Notes: a model not told the origin generated them from the sequence alone. A stretch of 64,000 nt of DNA from Paraburkholderia solitsugae (GCF_013177695.1 NZ_WOEY01000128.1:31094-95093); one strand, 5' to 3'; counted from the stretch's first letter, positions 43,737 through 53,096 are shown. A program made the numbers and translations.

Positions 43737-44675
43737 TCACCGCCTCTCAATCAACTGCCTCCCCATCGCCTTCGCATACTGATCACACGCGCTGCGCGCG
43801 ACACGTGAGGCCGCCAGCACGCCAACGTCGGCGTCGTCGCGGTAATACATGGCAACGTCGATCGGCGGCGGCAGTGGACGCACCTGCAATTGCCCCAGTT
43901 CGCCACTGCTCAGGAAAGGCTCGACGAACAAGGCCGGCACGGCCGCAATCCCATAGCCATCGCGCAACAGTTTCACAATCACCGCCACCGACGGCATGCA
44001 GGTCACCTGGGTATCCGCAAGCGGCACGCCGGCGCGCTTCGCGAGCGTCTCCACGATCGCTTCCACGGCGACTTGCGGCGCGGTGCCACGGCCGAACGTC
44101 AGCACGGGTTTCTGCAATACCGTCCGCACATGTTTCGCGCGGCTCGACGGAATCAGATCGTGGCGCGCGATCCAGCGCACCGGATAGCTTGCCAGAAAGG
44201 TCGAAACGATCGACGCTTCCTGCTCGCCGGTTTCCTCCACCTGAATGACGAGATCCAGTTCGCCGGCGCGCAGCCGCGGCCCAAGTACAGCGCTCGAGTC
44301 AACGGTCAGGTCTACGACGATGCGGTTGTACTCGACGTTCAGCATCCGGATGTAGTCCGGCAACCAGCTATGCACCACCGTTTCGATGACGCCGAGCCGC
44401 AGCCGCTTGGTCACCTGGGTTTCGTCCTGCGCGGCCAGTTGCAGCGAGCGCGTGGCCTGCACCACCGAGCGCGCATGCGCAAGCAACCGTTCGCCATGCG
44501 CCGTGAGTTGAAACTCCGCGGCGTCGCGCTCGATCAACTCGACGCCCAACTCGGCTTCAAGCGTCTTGATACGTAGCGAAATCGCGGCGGGCGTCGCATG
44601 CATCGCAGCGGCGGTCGCGCGAAAACTGCCTAGACGGGCGAGCGTCAGAAACGTTTCGACAAAGCGGGTATTCAT
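43737..44675 (-). CDS. LysR-family transcriptional regulator
   Basis: The 312-residue regulator has the helix-turn-helix FVETFLTLARLGSFRATAAA and TPAAISLRIKTLEAELG and a C-terminal effector domain. It is divergent from the DUF1445/MFS pair and likely controls it through the inverted repeat at 44741. Confidence 0.9.
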   Translation of the reverse strand: MNTRFVETFLTLARLGSFRATAAAMHATPAAISLRIKTLEAELGVELIERDAAEFQLTAHGERLLAHARSVVQATRSLQLAAQDETQVTKRLRLGVIETVVHSWLPDYIRMLNVEYNRIVVDLTVDSSAVLGPRLRAGELDLVIQVEETGEQEASIVSTFLASYPVRWIARHDLIPSSRAKHVRTVLQKPVLTFGRGTAPQVAVEAIVETLAKRAGVPLADTQVTCMPSVAVIVKLLRDGYGIAAVPALFVEPFLSSGELGQLQVRPLPPPIDVAMYYRDDADVGVLAASRVARSACDQYAKAMGRQLIERR

Positions 44676-44740
44676 TGCATTAGTTCTCCCGACAGCGACC
44701 CGAAGTACTCGATCATCGCCGCAAAACCACTGGCGACGCT

Positions 44741-44757
44741 GTTAAGTTTAATTTAAC
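44741..44757. promoter_or_regulatory. Inverted repeat, candidate LysR operator
   Basis: GTTAA-n7-TTAAC is a perfect palindrome around GTTTAAT and contains a T-n11-A arrangement typical of LysR boxes. It is 66 bases from the LysR start and 92 bases before the divergent gene at 44850. Confidence 0.55.
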
Positions 44758-44849
44758 GAAACGCAAGAATAACTCGCTGGATGGATATTTTTGGCGTTAC
44801 TAATCTGGATTCCATCAGTCACCTGGACCTAGCTGGAGTCGAGCCGTTC

Positions 44850-45629
44850 ATGTCCTACACGCCTTCCGAGTTTCGTCAGCAGATTCGCAGCCGCCGCCTG
44901 TCCGGGCCGACTGCGGGCTACTGCGGCGACTATGCGCAAGCCAATCTCGCCATCCTGCCCAGGCAATACGCCGACGACTTCCTGCGCTTCTGCACGCTCA
45001 ATCCGAAGGCTTGCCCGTTGCTCGGCATTGGCGAACCGGGCGAATGGCGCATCCCGTCGCTCGGCGTCGATCTCGACATTCGCAACGACGTCCCCGCGTT
45101 TTACGTGTACCGCCACGGCGAACGTGCCGAGGAAGTGCGTAGTCTCGACAAGCTGTGGCGCGACGACCTGGTGGTCTTCGCGATTGGCTGCTCGTTTTCA
45201 TTCGAGGAAATGTTGCGGCGCGAGGGCATTCCGCTGCGTCATATCGAACAGCAGGTCAACGTGCCGATGTATCGAACACACGAGCCCAACGTGGCCGCAG
45301 GCGTATTCGGCGGCAACCGTGTGGTCTCGATGCGGCCGATGAAAGCCGCCGACGCGATCCGCGCCATTCAGATCACCAGCCGTTTTCCCGCGGTACATGG
45401 CGCGCCGGTTCACATCGGCGATCCCTCGCTAATCGGCATTCGTGACATCACCCGGCCCGATTTCGGCGATGCAGTCGACGTGCACAGCGACGAGTTACCG
45501 GTGTTCTGGGCCTGCGGTGTCACACCGCAAGCCGCGATAGAAAGCGCGCGTTTGCCGTTTGCAATCGCACATAAACCGGGACACATGCTCGTCACCGACA
45601 TTCCCAACACCACGCTGGCGATGCTCTAG
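44850..45629 (+). CDS. DUF1445 (putative hydro-lyase / D-glutamate-cyclase-like) protein
   Basis: The 259-residue protein begins MSYTPSEFRQQIRSRRLSGP; the N-terminal TAGYCGDYAQANLAILP and central VVFAIGCSFSFEEMLRREG are family signatures. An upstream ATG at 44781 would add 23 residues, but the family starts near the chosen Met. Family members are annotated as hydro-lyases, and a eukaryotic relative is a D-glutamate cyclase; the substrate here is unknown. It is followed by an MFS transporter gene, suggesting uptake of its substrate. Confidence 0.85.
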   Translation: MSYTPSEFRQQIRSRRLSGPTAGYCGDYAQANLAILPRQYADDFLRFCTLNPKACPLLGIGEPGEWRIPSLGVDLDIRNDVPAFYVYRHGERAEEVRSLDKLWRDDLVVFAIGCSFSFEEMLRREGIPLRHIEQQVNVPMYRTHEPNVAAGVFGGNRVVSMRPMKAADAIRAIQITSRFPAVHGAPVHIGDPSLIGIRDITRPDFGDAVDVHSDELPVFWACGVTPQAAIESARLPFAIAHKPGHMLVTDIPNTTLAML

Positions 45630-45705
45630 CCGCGGCGTTCTTTGAGTTGTCCCATCACAAGCCGTGCGGCAAGACGCGGCCACTGACTACGACCGGAGCC
45701 CATGT

Positions 45706-47010
45706 ATGAAAACTGAAGCGCAGTTGACCGCAGACACCGAGCGCTACAACGCACCCGGCACAGGCAAAAACCCGTTTGCGTGGTATCAGCAGATTTCCAC
45801 CGGTGAGAAGCGTGCGTTCTGGAGCTGCAAGATCGGCTACGTGCTCGACGCAATGGACACGCAATTCCTGAGCTTCGTGATTCCGACTCTGATTGCGACA
45901 TGGGGCATCACGCGCGGCGACGCCGGCCTTATCGGAACGGTCACGCTGCTGAGTTCAGCACTCGGCGGCTGGGCGGCCGGTGTGCTATCGGATCGCATCG
46001 GCCGTGTGAAGACTTTACAGATAACGATTCTCTGGTTCGCGGTGTTCACTCTGGCTTGCGCGCTGGCGCAGAGTTTCCCCCAGTTGCTGTTGGCGCGCGG
46101 ACTGATGGGGCTCGGCTTCGGCGGCGAGTGGACGGCGGGCGCGGTGCTGATCGGCGAAGTGATCCGTCCGCGTGACCGTGGCAAAGCGGTCGGCCTGGTG
46201 CAGGCAGGCTGGGCGATCGGCTGGGGCGTGTCGACGCTGCTGTTCATGGCCGTGTTTTCATGGGTACCGGCCGATTACGCATGGCGCGTGCTGTTCGCGA
46301 TCGGCATTGCGCCGGCGCCGTTCGTGATCTGGATTCGCCGCTTCGTCGAAGAACCGGAGGTGCATCGGCAGCAGAAAGAAGCGCAAGTCGCGGCACAAAC
46401 GCACCCTTCGCTGCTCGACATCTTCCGCGGCGATATCGTCTGGACGACGCTGCGCGCATCCATTCTCGCGACCGGCGTGCAAGGCGGCTACTACGCGGTG
46501 ACCACGTGGCTGCCGACGTATCTGAAAACCGAGCGGCACCTGAGCGTGATCGGCACCGGCAGCTATCTGGGCGTGGTGATCGTCGGTTCGTACTGCGGCT
46601 ATCTGACGGGCGCTTACGTCAGCGACAAAATCGGCCGGAAGCGCGCGTTCATCGCGTTCGCGCTGGCCTCGTGTGCGATCGCGTTGATCTACACACAACT
46701 GCCGCTCGACAACCTCACGATGCTCGCGCTCGGTTTCCCACTCGGTTTCTGCGCGTCCGGTATTTTCTCGGGGATGGGCGCGTTCCTCACCGAGCTGTTT
46801 CCGACGCGCATTCGCGGCTCCGGCCAGGGGTTCTGCTACAACTTCGGGCGGGCGGTCGGCGCGACGTTTCCGTTCCTGATCGGCCACGTCTCGCAGAGCA
46901 TGACGCTTGGTCACGCGATCGGCGTATTCGCCGCCGCGGCATACGGTATCGTGATCCTCGCCGCGCTGACCTTGCCGGAAACCAAGGGACGCGAACTCAA
47001 CGCTGCTTAA
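45706..47010 (+). CDS. MFS metabolite:H+ symporter
   Basis: The 434-residue protein starts at ATG 45706 and has twelve helices with MFS loops (VLSDRIGRVKTLQIT; GGEWTAGAVLIGEVIRPRDR; YVSDKIGRKRAFIAF). The sialate/aromatic-acid-type symporter look is shared with the 34385 transporter. It is downstream of the DUF1445 gene, probably in the same transcript. Confidence 0.88.
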   Translation: MKTEAQLTADTERYNAPGTGKNPFAWYQQISTGEKRAFWSCKIGYVLDAMDTQFLSFVIPTLIATWGITRGDAGLIGTVTLLSSALGGWAAGVLSDRIGRVKTLQITILWFAVFTLACALAQSFPQLLLARGLMGLGFGGEWTAGAVLIGEVIRPRDRGKAVGLVQAGWAIGWGVSTLLFMAVFSWVPADYAWRVLFAIGIAPAPFVIWIRRFVEEPEVHRQQKEAQVAAQTHPSLLDIFRGDIVWTTLRASILATGVQGGYYAVTTWLPTYLKTERHLSVIGTGSYLGVVIVGSYCGYLTGAYVSDKIGRKRAFIAFALASCAIALIYTQLPLDNLTMLALGFPLGFCASGIFSGMGAFLTELFPTRIRGSGQGFCYNFGRAVGATFPFLIGHVSQSMTLGHAIGVFAAAAYGIVILAALTLPETKGRELNAA

Positions 47011-47032
47011 GCCGCACCACCGCGCATTCTTC

Positions 47033-48133
47033 CTATAGCGCCTGTTCCGGCGCGCGTCCGATGACATGTGAATCGGACGCCGCGCCTGTGTCACCCCGGC
47101 CGCGTTCCCGGCCTGGCGTCACGACAGCACCGGTGCCCCCCGGACGCCCCACCGATTTCGCATGCCGCTCGATCAGCCGTTGCAGCAGGCAGAACGCGCA
47201 CAGCAACGCGCCGATCACGATGCGGGTCCACCACGAACTGAGCGTGCCGTCGAAGGTAATCAGCGTCTGGATCGTGCCCAGAATGCCGACACCGAACAAC
47301 GAGCCGATCACATAGCCAACGCCGCCCGTCAGCAGGGTTCCGCCGATCACCGTCGCCGCGATCGCGTCGAGCTCCATACCCTGCCCTTGCAGGCCATAGC
47401 CCGACAGCACGTAGAACGTGAACACCGCGCCGCCGAGGGCCGAACAGAACCCGCTCAGCGCATACACGCCGATCCGCGTATGCGCGACCGGCAAGCCCAT
47501 CAGCAGCGCCGAGCGCGGGTTGCCGCCAATCGCATACACGTTGCGGCCAAAACGCGTGAAATGCGCGACATAGATCGCCGCGGCGAGCGTGATGAGGGCG
47601 ATCAACACATTGGCGGAAACCGAACCGACGCCGAGGCTGAGGCGAAACGCGGAAATCTTCTGGAACGTCGGATCGTTGATGGTGATCGACTGTGTCGTGA
47701 TCAGAAAGCACAAGCCACGCGCGAAGAACATGCCGGCCAGCGTGACGATGAAGGCCTGCAAGCGGAAAAAATGAATCAGCGCGCCCTGTACCGCGCCGAA
47801 CACCGTGCCCATCAGCAACACGATCGGCACAATCAGCCAGACCGGCAGACGCATGTGTTCGGATAGCACTGCTTCGACGATGGTGGTCAGCGCCACCACC
47901 GAGCCCACCGACAGATCGATCCCGCCGGATACGATCACAAACGTCATACCGATTGCGACGATCAGCAGGAAGGCGTTATCGACCAGCAGATCGAGCAGCA
48001 CTTGCCACGAAAAAAACCCGGTGTACATCACCGAGCCGAAACCGAACAGCGCGCAAAACAACAGGATGGTGACGGCGATCGGCAACGTGCGCGGATCGAC
48101 GATATGGGCCCAGGCGTCGAGGAGTCGCCTCAT
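47033..48133 (-). CDS. yjfF: Sugar ABC importer permease (YjfF-like)
   Basis: The 366-residue RbsC-type permease has about eight to ten helices (FVIVSGGIDLSVGSVVALTT is the family signature) and VIGGTLLTGGVGYVIGSLFG. A C-terminal Arg/Gly-rich tail of about 40 residues is longer than usual. Its start overlaps the end of the 48130 permease gene (ATGA). Confidence 0.88.
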   Translation of the reverse strand: MRRLLDAWAHIVDPRTLPIAVTILLFCALFGFGSVMYTGFFSWQVLLDLLVDNAFLLIVAIGMTFVIVSGGIDLSVGSVVALTTIVEAVLSEHMRLPVWLIVPIVLLMGTVFGAVQGALIHFFRLQAFIVTLAGMFFARGLCFLITTQSITINDPTFQKISAFRLSLGVGSVSANVLIALITLAAAIYVAHFTRFGRNVYAIGGNPRSALLMGLPVAHTRIGVYALSGFCSALGGAVFTFYVLSGYGLQGQGMELDAIAATVIGGTLLTGGVGYVIGSLFGVGILGTIQTLITFDGTLSSWWTRIVIGALLCAFCLLQRLIERHAKSVGRPGGTGAVVTPGRERGRGDTGAASDSHVIGRAPEQAL

Positions 48134-49161
48134 CGCGCCACCCCGCGCTGCATGAAGAGCGACACGGCGAGCGCGCGCGCCGAGGGCGACTGGATCACGC
48201 TCACCGCGAGCACCACGGCAGCCTTGACGACGAGTGTCGCTTCCGGCGGCACGCCGATCGAATAAGTCGTATAGGTGAGTGTCTGGATGATCAGCGCCCC
48301 CAGCACGGTGCCGGTGAGGCTGAAGCGGCCGCCGAGCAGCGACGTGCCGCCGAGCGTCACCGCCAGAATCGCGTCGAGTTCGAGCAGCAGCCCCGCGTTG
48401 TTGCCATCGGCGCTGCGCACGTTCGAACTGATGAGGATGCCCGCCATCGCGGCGGTCAATCCCGAGAATCCGTACACCGCGAATACCAGCGCTTTCGAGC
48501 GCAGGCCGACGAGACGCGTCGCCACCGGATTGACACCGATCGCGCGAATGAAGAGCCCGAGCGCGGTGCCTTCAACGAGCACCGCGGTGGCCAGCACGGC
48601 AACGCTCGCGATCCACACGGAGCACGGCACGCCTAGCCAATAGCCGCCACCCACGTACAGATAGCCGGGTGCGCCAATCGGTATGATCTGCCCCCCCGTC
48701 AGCAATTGCGCAATGCCACGGCCGGCGACCATCAGGATCAACGTGGCAATGATCGGCTGCATGCCGACGAACGACACCAGCAGCCCGTTCCACATGCCGC
48801 TCAGCACGCCGACGATCAACGTCGCTATCAAGGCTTGCGCGATCAAGCCGGTGCTCGGGGTAGGTTGCGTCGCGAGGATCGTGGCCGCGGCGGCGCCGGC
48901 AATCGCCACAACCGCGCCGACCGATATATCGATGCCGCGTGTCGCGATCACAAGCGTCATACCGGTGGCGACCAGCGCCAGCGGCGCCGCGCGATTCAAT
49001 ACGTCGATCGGCGCGCCGAACAAGTGGCCGTCGAGCATCCGCAGCGACAGAAAATGCGGGTTCACCCACAGGTTCAGGCCGCACAACAGCAGCAGCGTGA
49101 CACACGGCCAGATCAGCGGACGCTCCGCACCGTCGCGCACGAACCAGTTCGATAGCTTCAT
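48130..49161 (-). CDS. ytfT: Sugar ABC importer permease (YtfT-like)
   Basis: The 343-residue permease has the signature LVIATRGIDISVGAVVAIAG and AVTLGGTSLLGGRFSLTGTV. It forms a heterodimer with the YjfF-like permease. Four-base overlaps connect it to both neighbours. Confidence 0.88.
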   Translation of the reverse strand: MKLSNWFVRDGAERPLIWPCVTLLLLCGLNLWVNPHFLSLRMLDGHLFGAPIDVLNRAAPLALVATGMTLVIATRGIDISVGAVVAIAGAAAATILATQPTPSTGLIAQALIATLIVGVLSGMWNGLLVSFVGMQPIIATLILMVAGRGIAQLLTGGQIIPIGAPGYLYVGGGYWLGVPCSVWIASVAVLATAVLVEGTALGLFIRAIGVNPVATRLVGLRSKALVFAVYGFSGLTAAMAGILISSNVRSADGNNAGLLLELDAILAVTLGGTSLLGGRFSLTGTVLGALIIQTLTYTTYSIGVPPEATLVVKAAVVLAVSVIQSPSARALAVSLFMQRGVAR

Positions 49162-50777
49162 TCGCCGCTCCCCGCGATGAGTCGATAAATGTTGTCTTCG
49201 TTCGAAGCCTTGCCGGCCACTTCAGCGATCTTGCGGCGGTCGCGCAACACCGCCACGCGATGACTCACGCGCAGCACCTCGCCGATCTCCGATGAAATGA
49301 ACAGGATGCTCAGACCGTTCGCGCACAGCGCGAGCAAGCGGTCCATGATGTCGAACTTCGCGGCGACGTCGATGCCCCGGGTAGGCTCGTCGAGAATCAG
49401 CAGCTTGGGGTCGGTGGCGAGCCAGCGCGCGAGCAGCGCTTTCTGCTGGTTGCCGCCGGAGAGCAGCCCGATCGGCTGGTCGGCGTCCGTCGCCTTGATG
49501 CCGAGACGCTCGATCCACAGGTCCGCGATTTCATGCGCGCGCTGCCGTTTGATCTTGCGCCACCAGCCGCGCCGCGCCTGCAACGCCAGCAGAATGTTCT
49601 CGCGAATCGACAGTTCTGCGACGATGCCCTCTTTCTTGCGATCCTCCGCGCAGTAACCGATGCCGTAACGCACGGCGTCGTGTGGCGAACGCAGCCGCAC
49701 GGGCCGGCCTTCTATCAGGATGGTGCCGCTGTCGGCGCGGTCCGCGCCGAACAACAGCCGCGCGGTCTCCGTGCGGCCCGACCCAAGTAGGCCGGCAAGG
49801 CCCAGGATCTGACCTGGCTGTACGTCGAGGTCGATCGGCTGCAGCGTGCCGCGCCGTCCGACGCCACGCAGTTCGACGAACGGCTGAACAGCTTCCTTGC
49901 TCTGGGGCCCTTCATGGGTGGCGTGCCCGTCATGAGCCGCTTCGCGCAACCGCGCACTCATGCGCTCGTGACCGACCATCTTCGCGACCAGTTGATCGGC
50001 CGGCAGATCGCGTGCGAGGTATTCGCCTTCGCGCTCGCCGTTGCGCATCACCGTGATGCGATCGGAGATGGCATAGGTCTGCTCGATAAAATGTGTAACG
50101 AACAGAATGGCGATGGCAGATTGTTTAAGATGGCGAAGTATTTTGAAAAGCTGGGCGACTTCGCCATCGTCGAGGCTGGAGGTGGGTTCGTCGAGAATCA
50201 GCACGCGTGCGTCGACTGACAGCGCTCGGGCGATCGCCACCATCTGCTGCACGGCGATCGGATAGGCGTCGAGCGATCGGGTGACGTCGAGCGTCACGTC
50301 GAGACGAAGCAGCGCGTCCTGCGCACGGCGCTTGATGTCGGGCCAATCGATCGCGCCAAAACGTTTTGGCTGCCGGCCCGCAAAGATGTTCTCCGCCACC
50401 GACAGGTTCGGGCACAAGTTCACTTCCTGATACAGCGTGCGCACGCCGGCCGCCTCGGCCTCCTGCGGCGAAGCAAACGCCACGATCTCGCCGCCCAGGC
50501 GGATTGTGCCGGCGTCAGGCGCGACGACGCCGGTCAGCACGTTGATCAGCGTGGATTTGCCAGCGCCGTTCTGCCCCATCAGCGTGTGGATCTCGCCGGG
50601 GAACAGGCGGAAGTCCACCCGCTGCAGCGCTTTTACGCCCGGGAACGTTTTGCTGACACCGGCGGTGGCCAGAATGGGCTCGAGTGCATTCGAGGCGGCG
50701 CCAGTGCAAGCGTCACCTGTGACGGCGCCAATGGCGCCGCCCGGCGGTGGATTCGGTTCTGAAGCGGGATGTGTCAT
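49158..50777 (-). CDS. ytfR: Sugar ABC importer ATPase, two-domain (YtfR-like)
   Basis: The 539-residue ATPase starts at ATG 50777 (MTHPASEPNPPPGG; 50828 is an upstream alternative). It has two nucleotide-binding halves: Walker A GQNGAGKSTLINVLTG and a degenerate GLLGSGRTETARLLFG, with Walker B VLILDEPTSSLDDGE and LLILDEPTRGIDVAA, as in RbsA/YtfR. The operon order binding protein-ATPase-permease-permease matches the E. coli galactofuranose importer. Confidence 0.9.
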   Translation of the reverse strand: MTHPASEPNPPPGGAIGAVTGDACTGAASNALEPILATAGVSKTFPGVKALQRVDFRLFPGEIHTLMGQNGAGKSTLINVLTGVVAPDAGTIRLGGEIVAFASPQEAEAAGVRTLYQEVNLCPNLSVAENIFAGRQPKRFGAIDWPDIKRRAQDALLRLDVTLDVTRSLDAYPIAVQQMVAIARALSVDARVLILDEPTSSLDDGEVAQLFKILRHLKQSAIAILFVTHFIEQTYAISDRITVMRNGEREGEYLARDLPADQLVAKMVGHERMSARLREAAHDGHATHEGPQSKEAVQPFVELRGVGRRGTLQPIDLDVQPGQILGLAGLLGSGRTETARLLFGADRADSGTILIEGRPVRLRSPHDAVRYGIGYCAEDRKKEGIVAELSIRENILLALQARRGWWRKIKRQRAHEIADLWIERLGIKATDADQPIGLLSGGNQQKALLARWLATDPKLLILDEPTRGIDVAAKFDIMDRLLALCANGLSILFISSEIGEVLRVSHRVAVLRDRRKIAEVAGKASNEDNIYRLIAGSGE

Positions 50778-51000
50778 AGACCTCGCTCGATCGGCGGTGC
50801 GTTGGTCGGGTGAGTTCGGGTGGACCAAGTTGGGCGCAACCCGATTCAGCGGAAAAGAGACCGCCCGCTGCCGAAGCAGCCAGGCGGTCAGGCACCACTG
50901 GAGAAACTCCTGCGATCTGTCCGTACTTCGTTTGCGTCCTGTGTCTATCGTATGGATAGCTAATCAACCAACCACGCCACTCCGCCCCAATACGGCAGCC

Positions 51001-51987
51001 TCAGTACTTGCGTGTCGGCAGAGTCTGCGCCGCGACGCTCATCGGGAAGACGGTCTCTTGCGTCAGGATGCGCTTGGGCAGCGGCTTGCCGGCCACCACG
51101 TCCTTGACTGCCGACATCAGTTGCGGCCCCAGCAGCGGACTGCACTCCACGTCGACGTTCATCTTGCCCGCGACCATCGCCTGGAAGCCGCCCTTGGTCG
51201 CATCGAACGAGACGACGGTGATGTCCTTGCCCGGATGCATGCCGGCCTCTTCCATCGCCTGGATGGCGCCAAGCGCCATATCGTCGTTATGCGCATAAAC
51301 TACATTTATTTTATTTCCATAAGTTTTTATAAATGCTTCCATCACCTGCTTGCCACCGGCAAGGGTGAAGTCGCCGCTTTGCGACGCGATGATCTTGAAT
51401 TTGGGATCGCTCTTGATCACTTCGATCAGACCGGCATGCCGGTCGTTGGCAGGCGCGGAGCCGACCGTTCCCTGAAGTTCGGCGATGTTGATAGGACCTG
51501 GGTCGTTTTTATAGTGATCTTCGAGCCAATGGCCACCGCGCCGGCCCTCTTCCATGAAATCCGAGCCAATCATCGTCACGTACAAAGACGTGTCCTTCAC
51601 GTCGATGTTGCGGTCGGTCAGGATCACCGGAATGTTTGCGGCTTTAGCTTCGCGCAGCACCGGCTCCCAGCCGGATTCGACGACCGGAGAAAACGCGATC
51701 ACATCGACTTTCTGCGCAATGTAGGAGCGGATCGCCTTGATCTGGTTTTCCTGCTTTTGCTGGGCGTCGGAGAATTTGAGCTTGATCTTCGCGTCCGCCG
51801 CCGCGGACTTCACCGACTCGGTATTGGCGGTTCGCCATGCGCTTTCGGCGCCGACCTGCGCGAAACCGAGCGTGATCTGTTTGTCCTGCGCGTAAGCGCC
51901 CGGCGTTGTCAGCATCAGCGCGCCGATGCTCGAGCAAAGCGCGAGCGCGCCCAACGCACGACATGCGGCGCGTCGTGTATTCGCCAT
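51001..51987 (-). CDS. ytfQ: Sugar ABC importer periplasmic binding protein (YtfQ-like)
   Basis: The 328-residue protein starts at ATG 51987 behind CAGGAG. It has a signal peptide ending near GAYA and the PBP1-type sugar-binding fold (ITLGFAQVGAESAWRTANTE; VDVIAFSPVVESGWEPVLRE; VVYAHNDDMALGAIQAMEEA). The match to YtfQ suggests a furanose sugar such as galactofuranose. A short internal codon block (about 51296-51342) is strikingly AT-rich. Confidence 0.9.
   Translation of the reverse strand: MANTRRAACRALGALALCSSIGALMLTTPGAYAQDKQITLGFAQVGAESAWRTANTESVKSAAADAKIKLKFSDAQQKQENQIKAIRSYIAQKVDVIAFSPVVESGWEPVLREAKAANIPVILTDRNIDVKDTSLYVTMIGSDFMEEGRRGGHWLEDHYKNDPGPINIAELQGTVGSAPANDRHAGLIEVIKSDPKFKIIASQSGDFTLAGGKQVMEAFIKTYGNKINVVYAHNDDMALGAIQAMEEAGMHPGKDITVVSFDATKGGFQAMVAGKMNVDVECSPLLGPQLMSAVKDVVAGKPLPKRILTQETVFPMSVAAQTLPTRKY
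51296..51342 (-). other. AT-rich rare-codon block inside the sugar-binding protein gene
   Basis: On the coding strand the codons for KTYGNKINVVY use AAA, ACT, TAT, GGA, AAT, AAA, ATA, AAT, GTA, GTT and TAT, preceded by TTT and ATA. All are rare in this otherwise G/C-ending gene. The protein sequence is normal for the family, so only synonymous positions differ. Confidence 0.8.
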
Positions 51988-52341
51988 GACTGTCTCCTGA
52001 TCGTTGTTGTGTAGGCGATCCATCGAACCCGCCCAGCGTTTGCGGCCCTCACGGTGCGTGGATCGTGATGTAGCGTAGTGTCTGGGGCGTTAACCGTCCA
52101 ATCATATGATTCGCGTGGGCGATACCAATTTTGGTATAGCGGGCGGTGTCGGCGATGGCCTGGACGCGGGCGATGCTGCGAACTCGCTCGGGCATGGGCG
52201 GTGCGGGAGCGCGGCGTTGGAGAGGCTTTTTTTATGCGCTTAAGTACCCGGTTTCAGGTTCGGGCAGGCGGTGAGCAGGTGTGGGGATTTCGAATTTCGG
52301 GCCAAGGACTAAACGGCCAACGGCTGGCCCACAAGCTAGCG
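51988..52341. other. 354-base regulatory region upstream of the sugar operon
   Basis: No gene is visible. It contains the promoter of the leftward sugar importer and two palindromes, ATCATATGAT at 52101 and ATACCAA-TT-TTGGTAT at 52122. The right end follows the 3' end of the AlkB-like gene. Confidence 0.55.
52101..52137. promoter_or_regulatory. Paired palindromes, candidate sugar-operon operators
   Basis: ATCATATGAT (52101-52110) is a perfect ten-base palindrome. ATACCAA-TT-TTGGTAT (52122-52137) has seven-base perfect arms. They are about 115-150 bases upstream of the ytfQ-like start. No sugar-responsive regulator gene is in the operon, so the binder is unknown. Confidence 0.5.
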
Positions 52342-52935
52342 CTATGCCGCGCGCGGCGTCACCCAACGGAACGTCAGATTGATTCGCTCGCCGGCCACGC
52401 GCGGCTCTTTCGGCACGCGATGCCGCCAGTCGGCCTGCGTGTCGCCCTTCATGACCAGCAAGCTGCCGCCCTTGAGTAAATACGACTGCATGACGCCGGT
52501 CTTGTTGTGCCGCAAGTCGAAAGTGCGCGCGACGCCCAGGCTGATCGACGCAATCACCGGCTGGGCGCCGAGCTCCGGCTCGCGGTCTGCGTGCCACCCC
52601 ATGCTGTCGGTGCCGCTGCGATAGCGGTTGATCAACACGCTGTTAAAGCGCGCGTGGCAAGCGGCCTCTGCGGCGGCCCGCAGTTCGGCGACGGTTGGCG
52701 TCCACGGTTGCGGCACGTTGCGAATTCCGGAATAGACGTAGACCGCGTCCGGCTCGCCCTGCCAGGCCGTCAACCGCGGCAGCGGCACACGGCCGGCAGG
52801 CGTGCCGATCATGTCCTGACGCCATGCCACTTCGTCGATGAGTTGCGTTAAAGCGTGCGCCGCGGCCTCGGGCGCGAGCCACTCGGGATACCAGTCCACG
52901 TCCGGCACGGGAAGGTCATTGAAAAGGTCCGCCAT
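52342..52935 (-). CDS. AlkB-like 2-oxoglutarate/Fe(II) dioxygenase
   Basis: The 197-residue protein has the AlkB core NRYRSGTDSMGWHADREPEL with the H-x-D iron pair, the third His in WRHRVPKEPR, and the C-terminal RINLTFRWV arginines that hold 2-oxoglutarate. Length and motifs fit the AlkB2-like branch that repairs alkylated DNA bases. It is divergent from the RutE-like gene. Confidence 0.92.
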   Translation of the reverse strand: MADLFNDLPVPDVDWYPEWLAPEAAAHALTQLIDEVAWRQDMIGTPAGRVPLPRLTAWQGEPDAVYVYSGIRNVPQPWTPTVAELRAAAEAACHARFNSVLINRYRSGTDSMGWHADREPELGAQPVIASISLGVARTFDLRHNKTGVMQSYLLKGGSLLVMKGDTQADWRHRVPKEPRVAGERINLTFRWVTPRAA

Positions 52936-53031
52936 GAGATTGCCTGAATGCGATTGCGCACGCGATACGCGCGCGAGTGAGAACCTTGGCTATTATGGCG
53001 GCAACGACGATGCCGATCACGCCAGGTGCTT

Positions 53032-53096
53032 GCGCTGTCATCCACCGCTGTCATCCGCCGCTGTGATCCGCCGCTGTGATCCGCCGCTGTCATCCA
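53032..53096. repeat. Tandem 13-base repeat ahead of the RutE-like gene
   Basis: About five contiguous units of the form CCGCTGTSATCCR occupy the 5' leader (clear copies at 53045, 53058, 53071 and 53084), ending 35 bases before the start codon. S is C or G. There are no spacers. Unit-number change could alter the leader. Confidence 0.8.

Noticed and set aside
50437..52014. 525-residue plus-strand open frame
   Set aside because: It runs antisense through the ytfR-like and ytfQ-like genes and contains a poorly coding AT-rich section.
53032..53096. Short repeats that might suggest a CRISPR array
   Set aside because: Units are contiguous with no spacers, and no cas gene is in the window; the same holds for 31665-31708.
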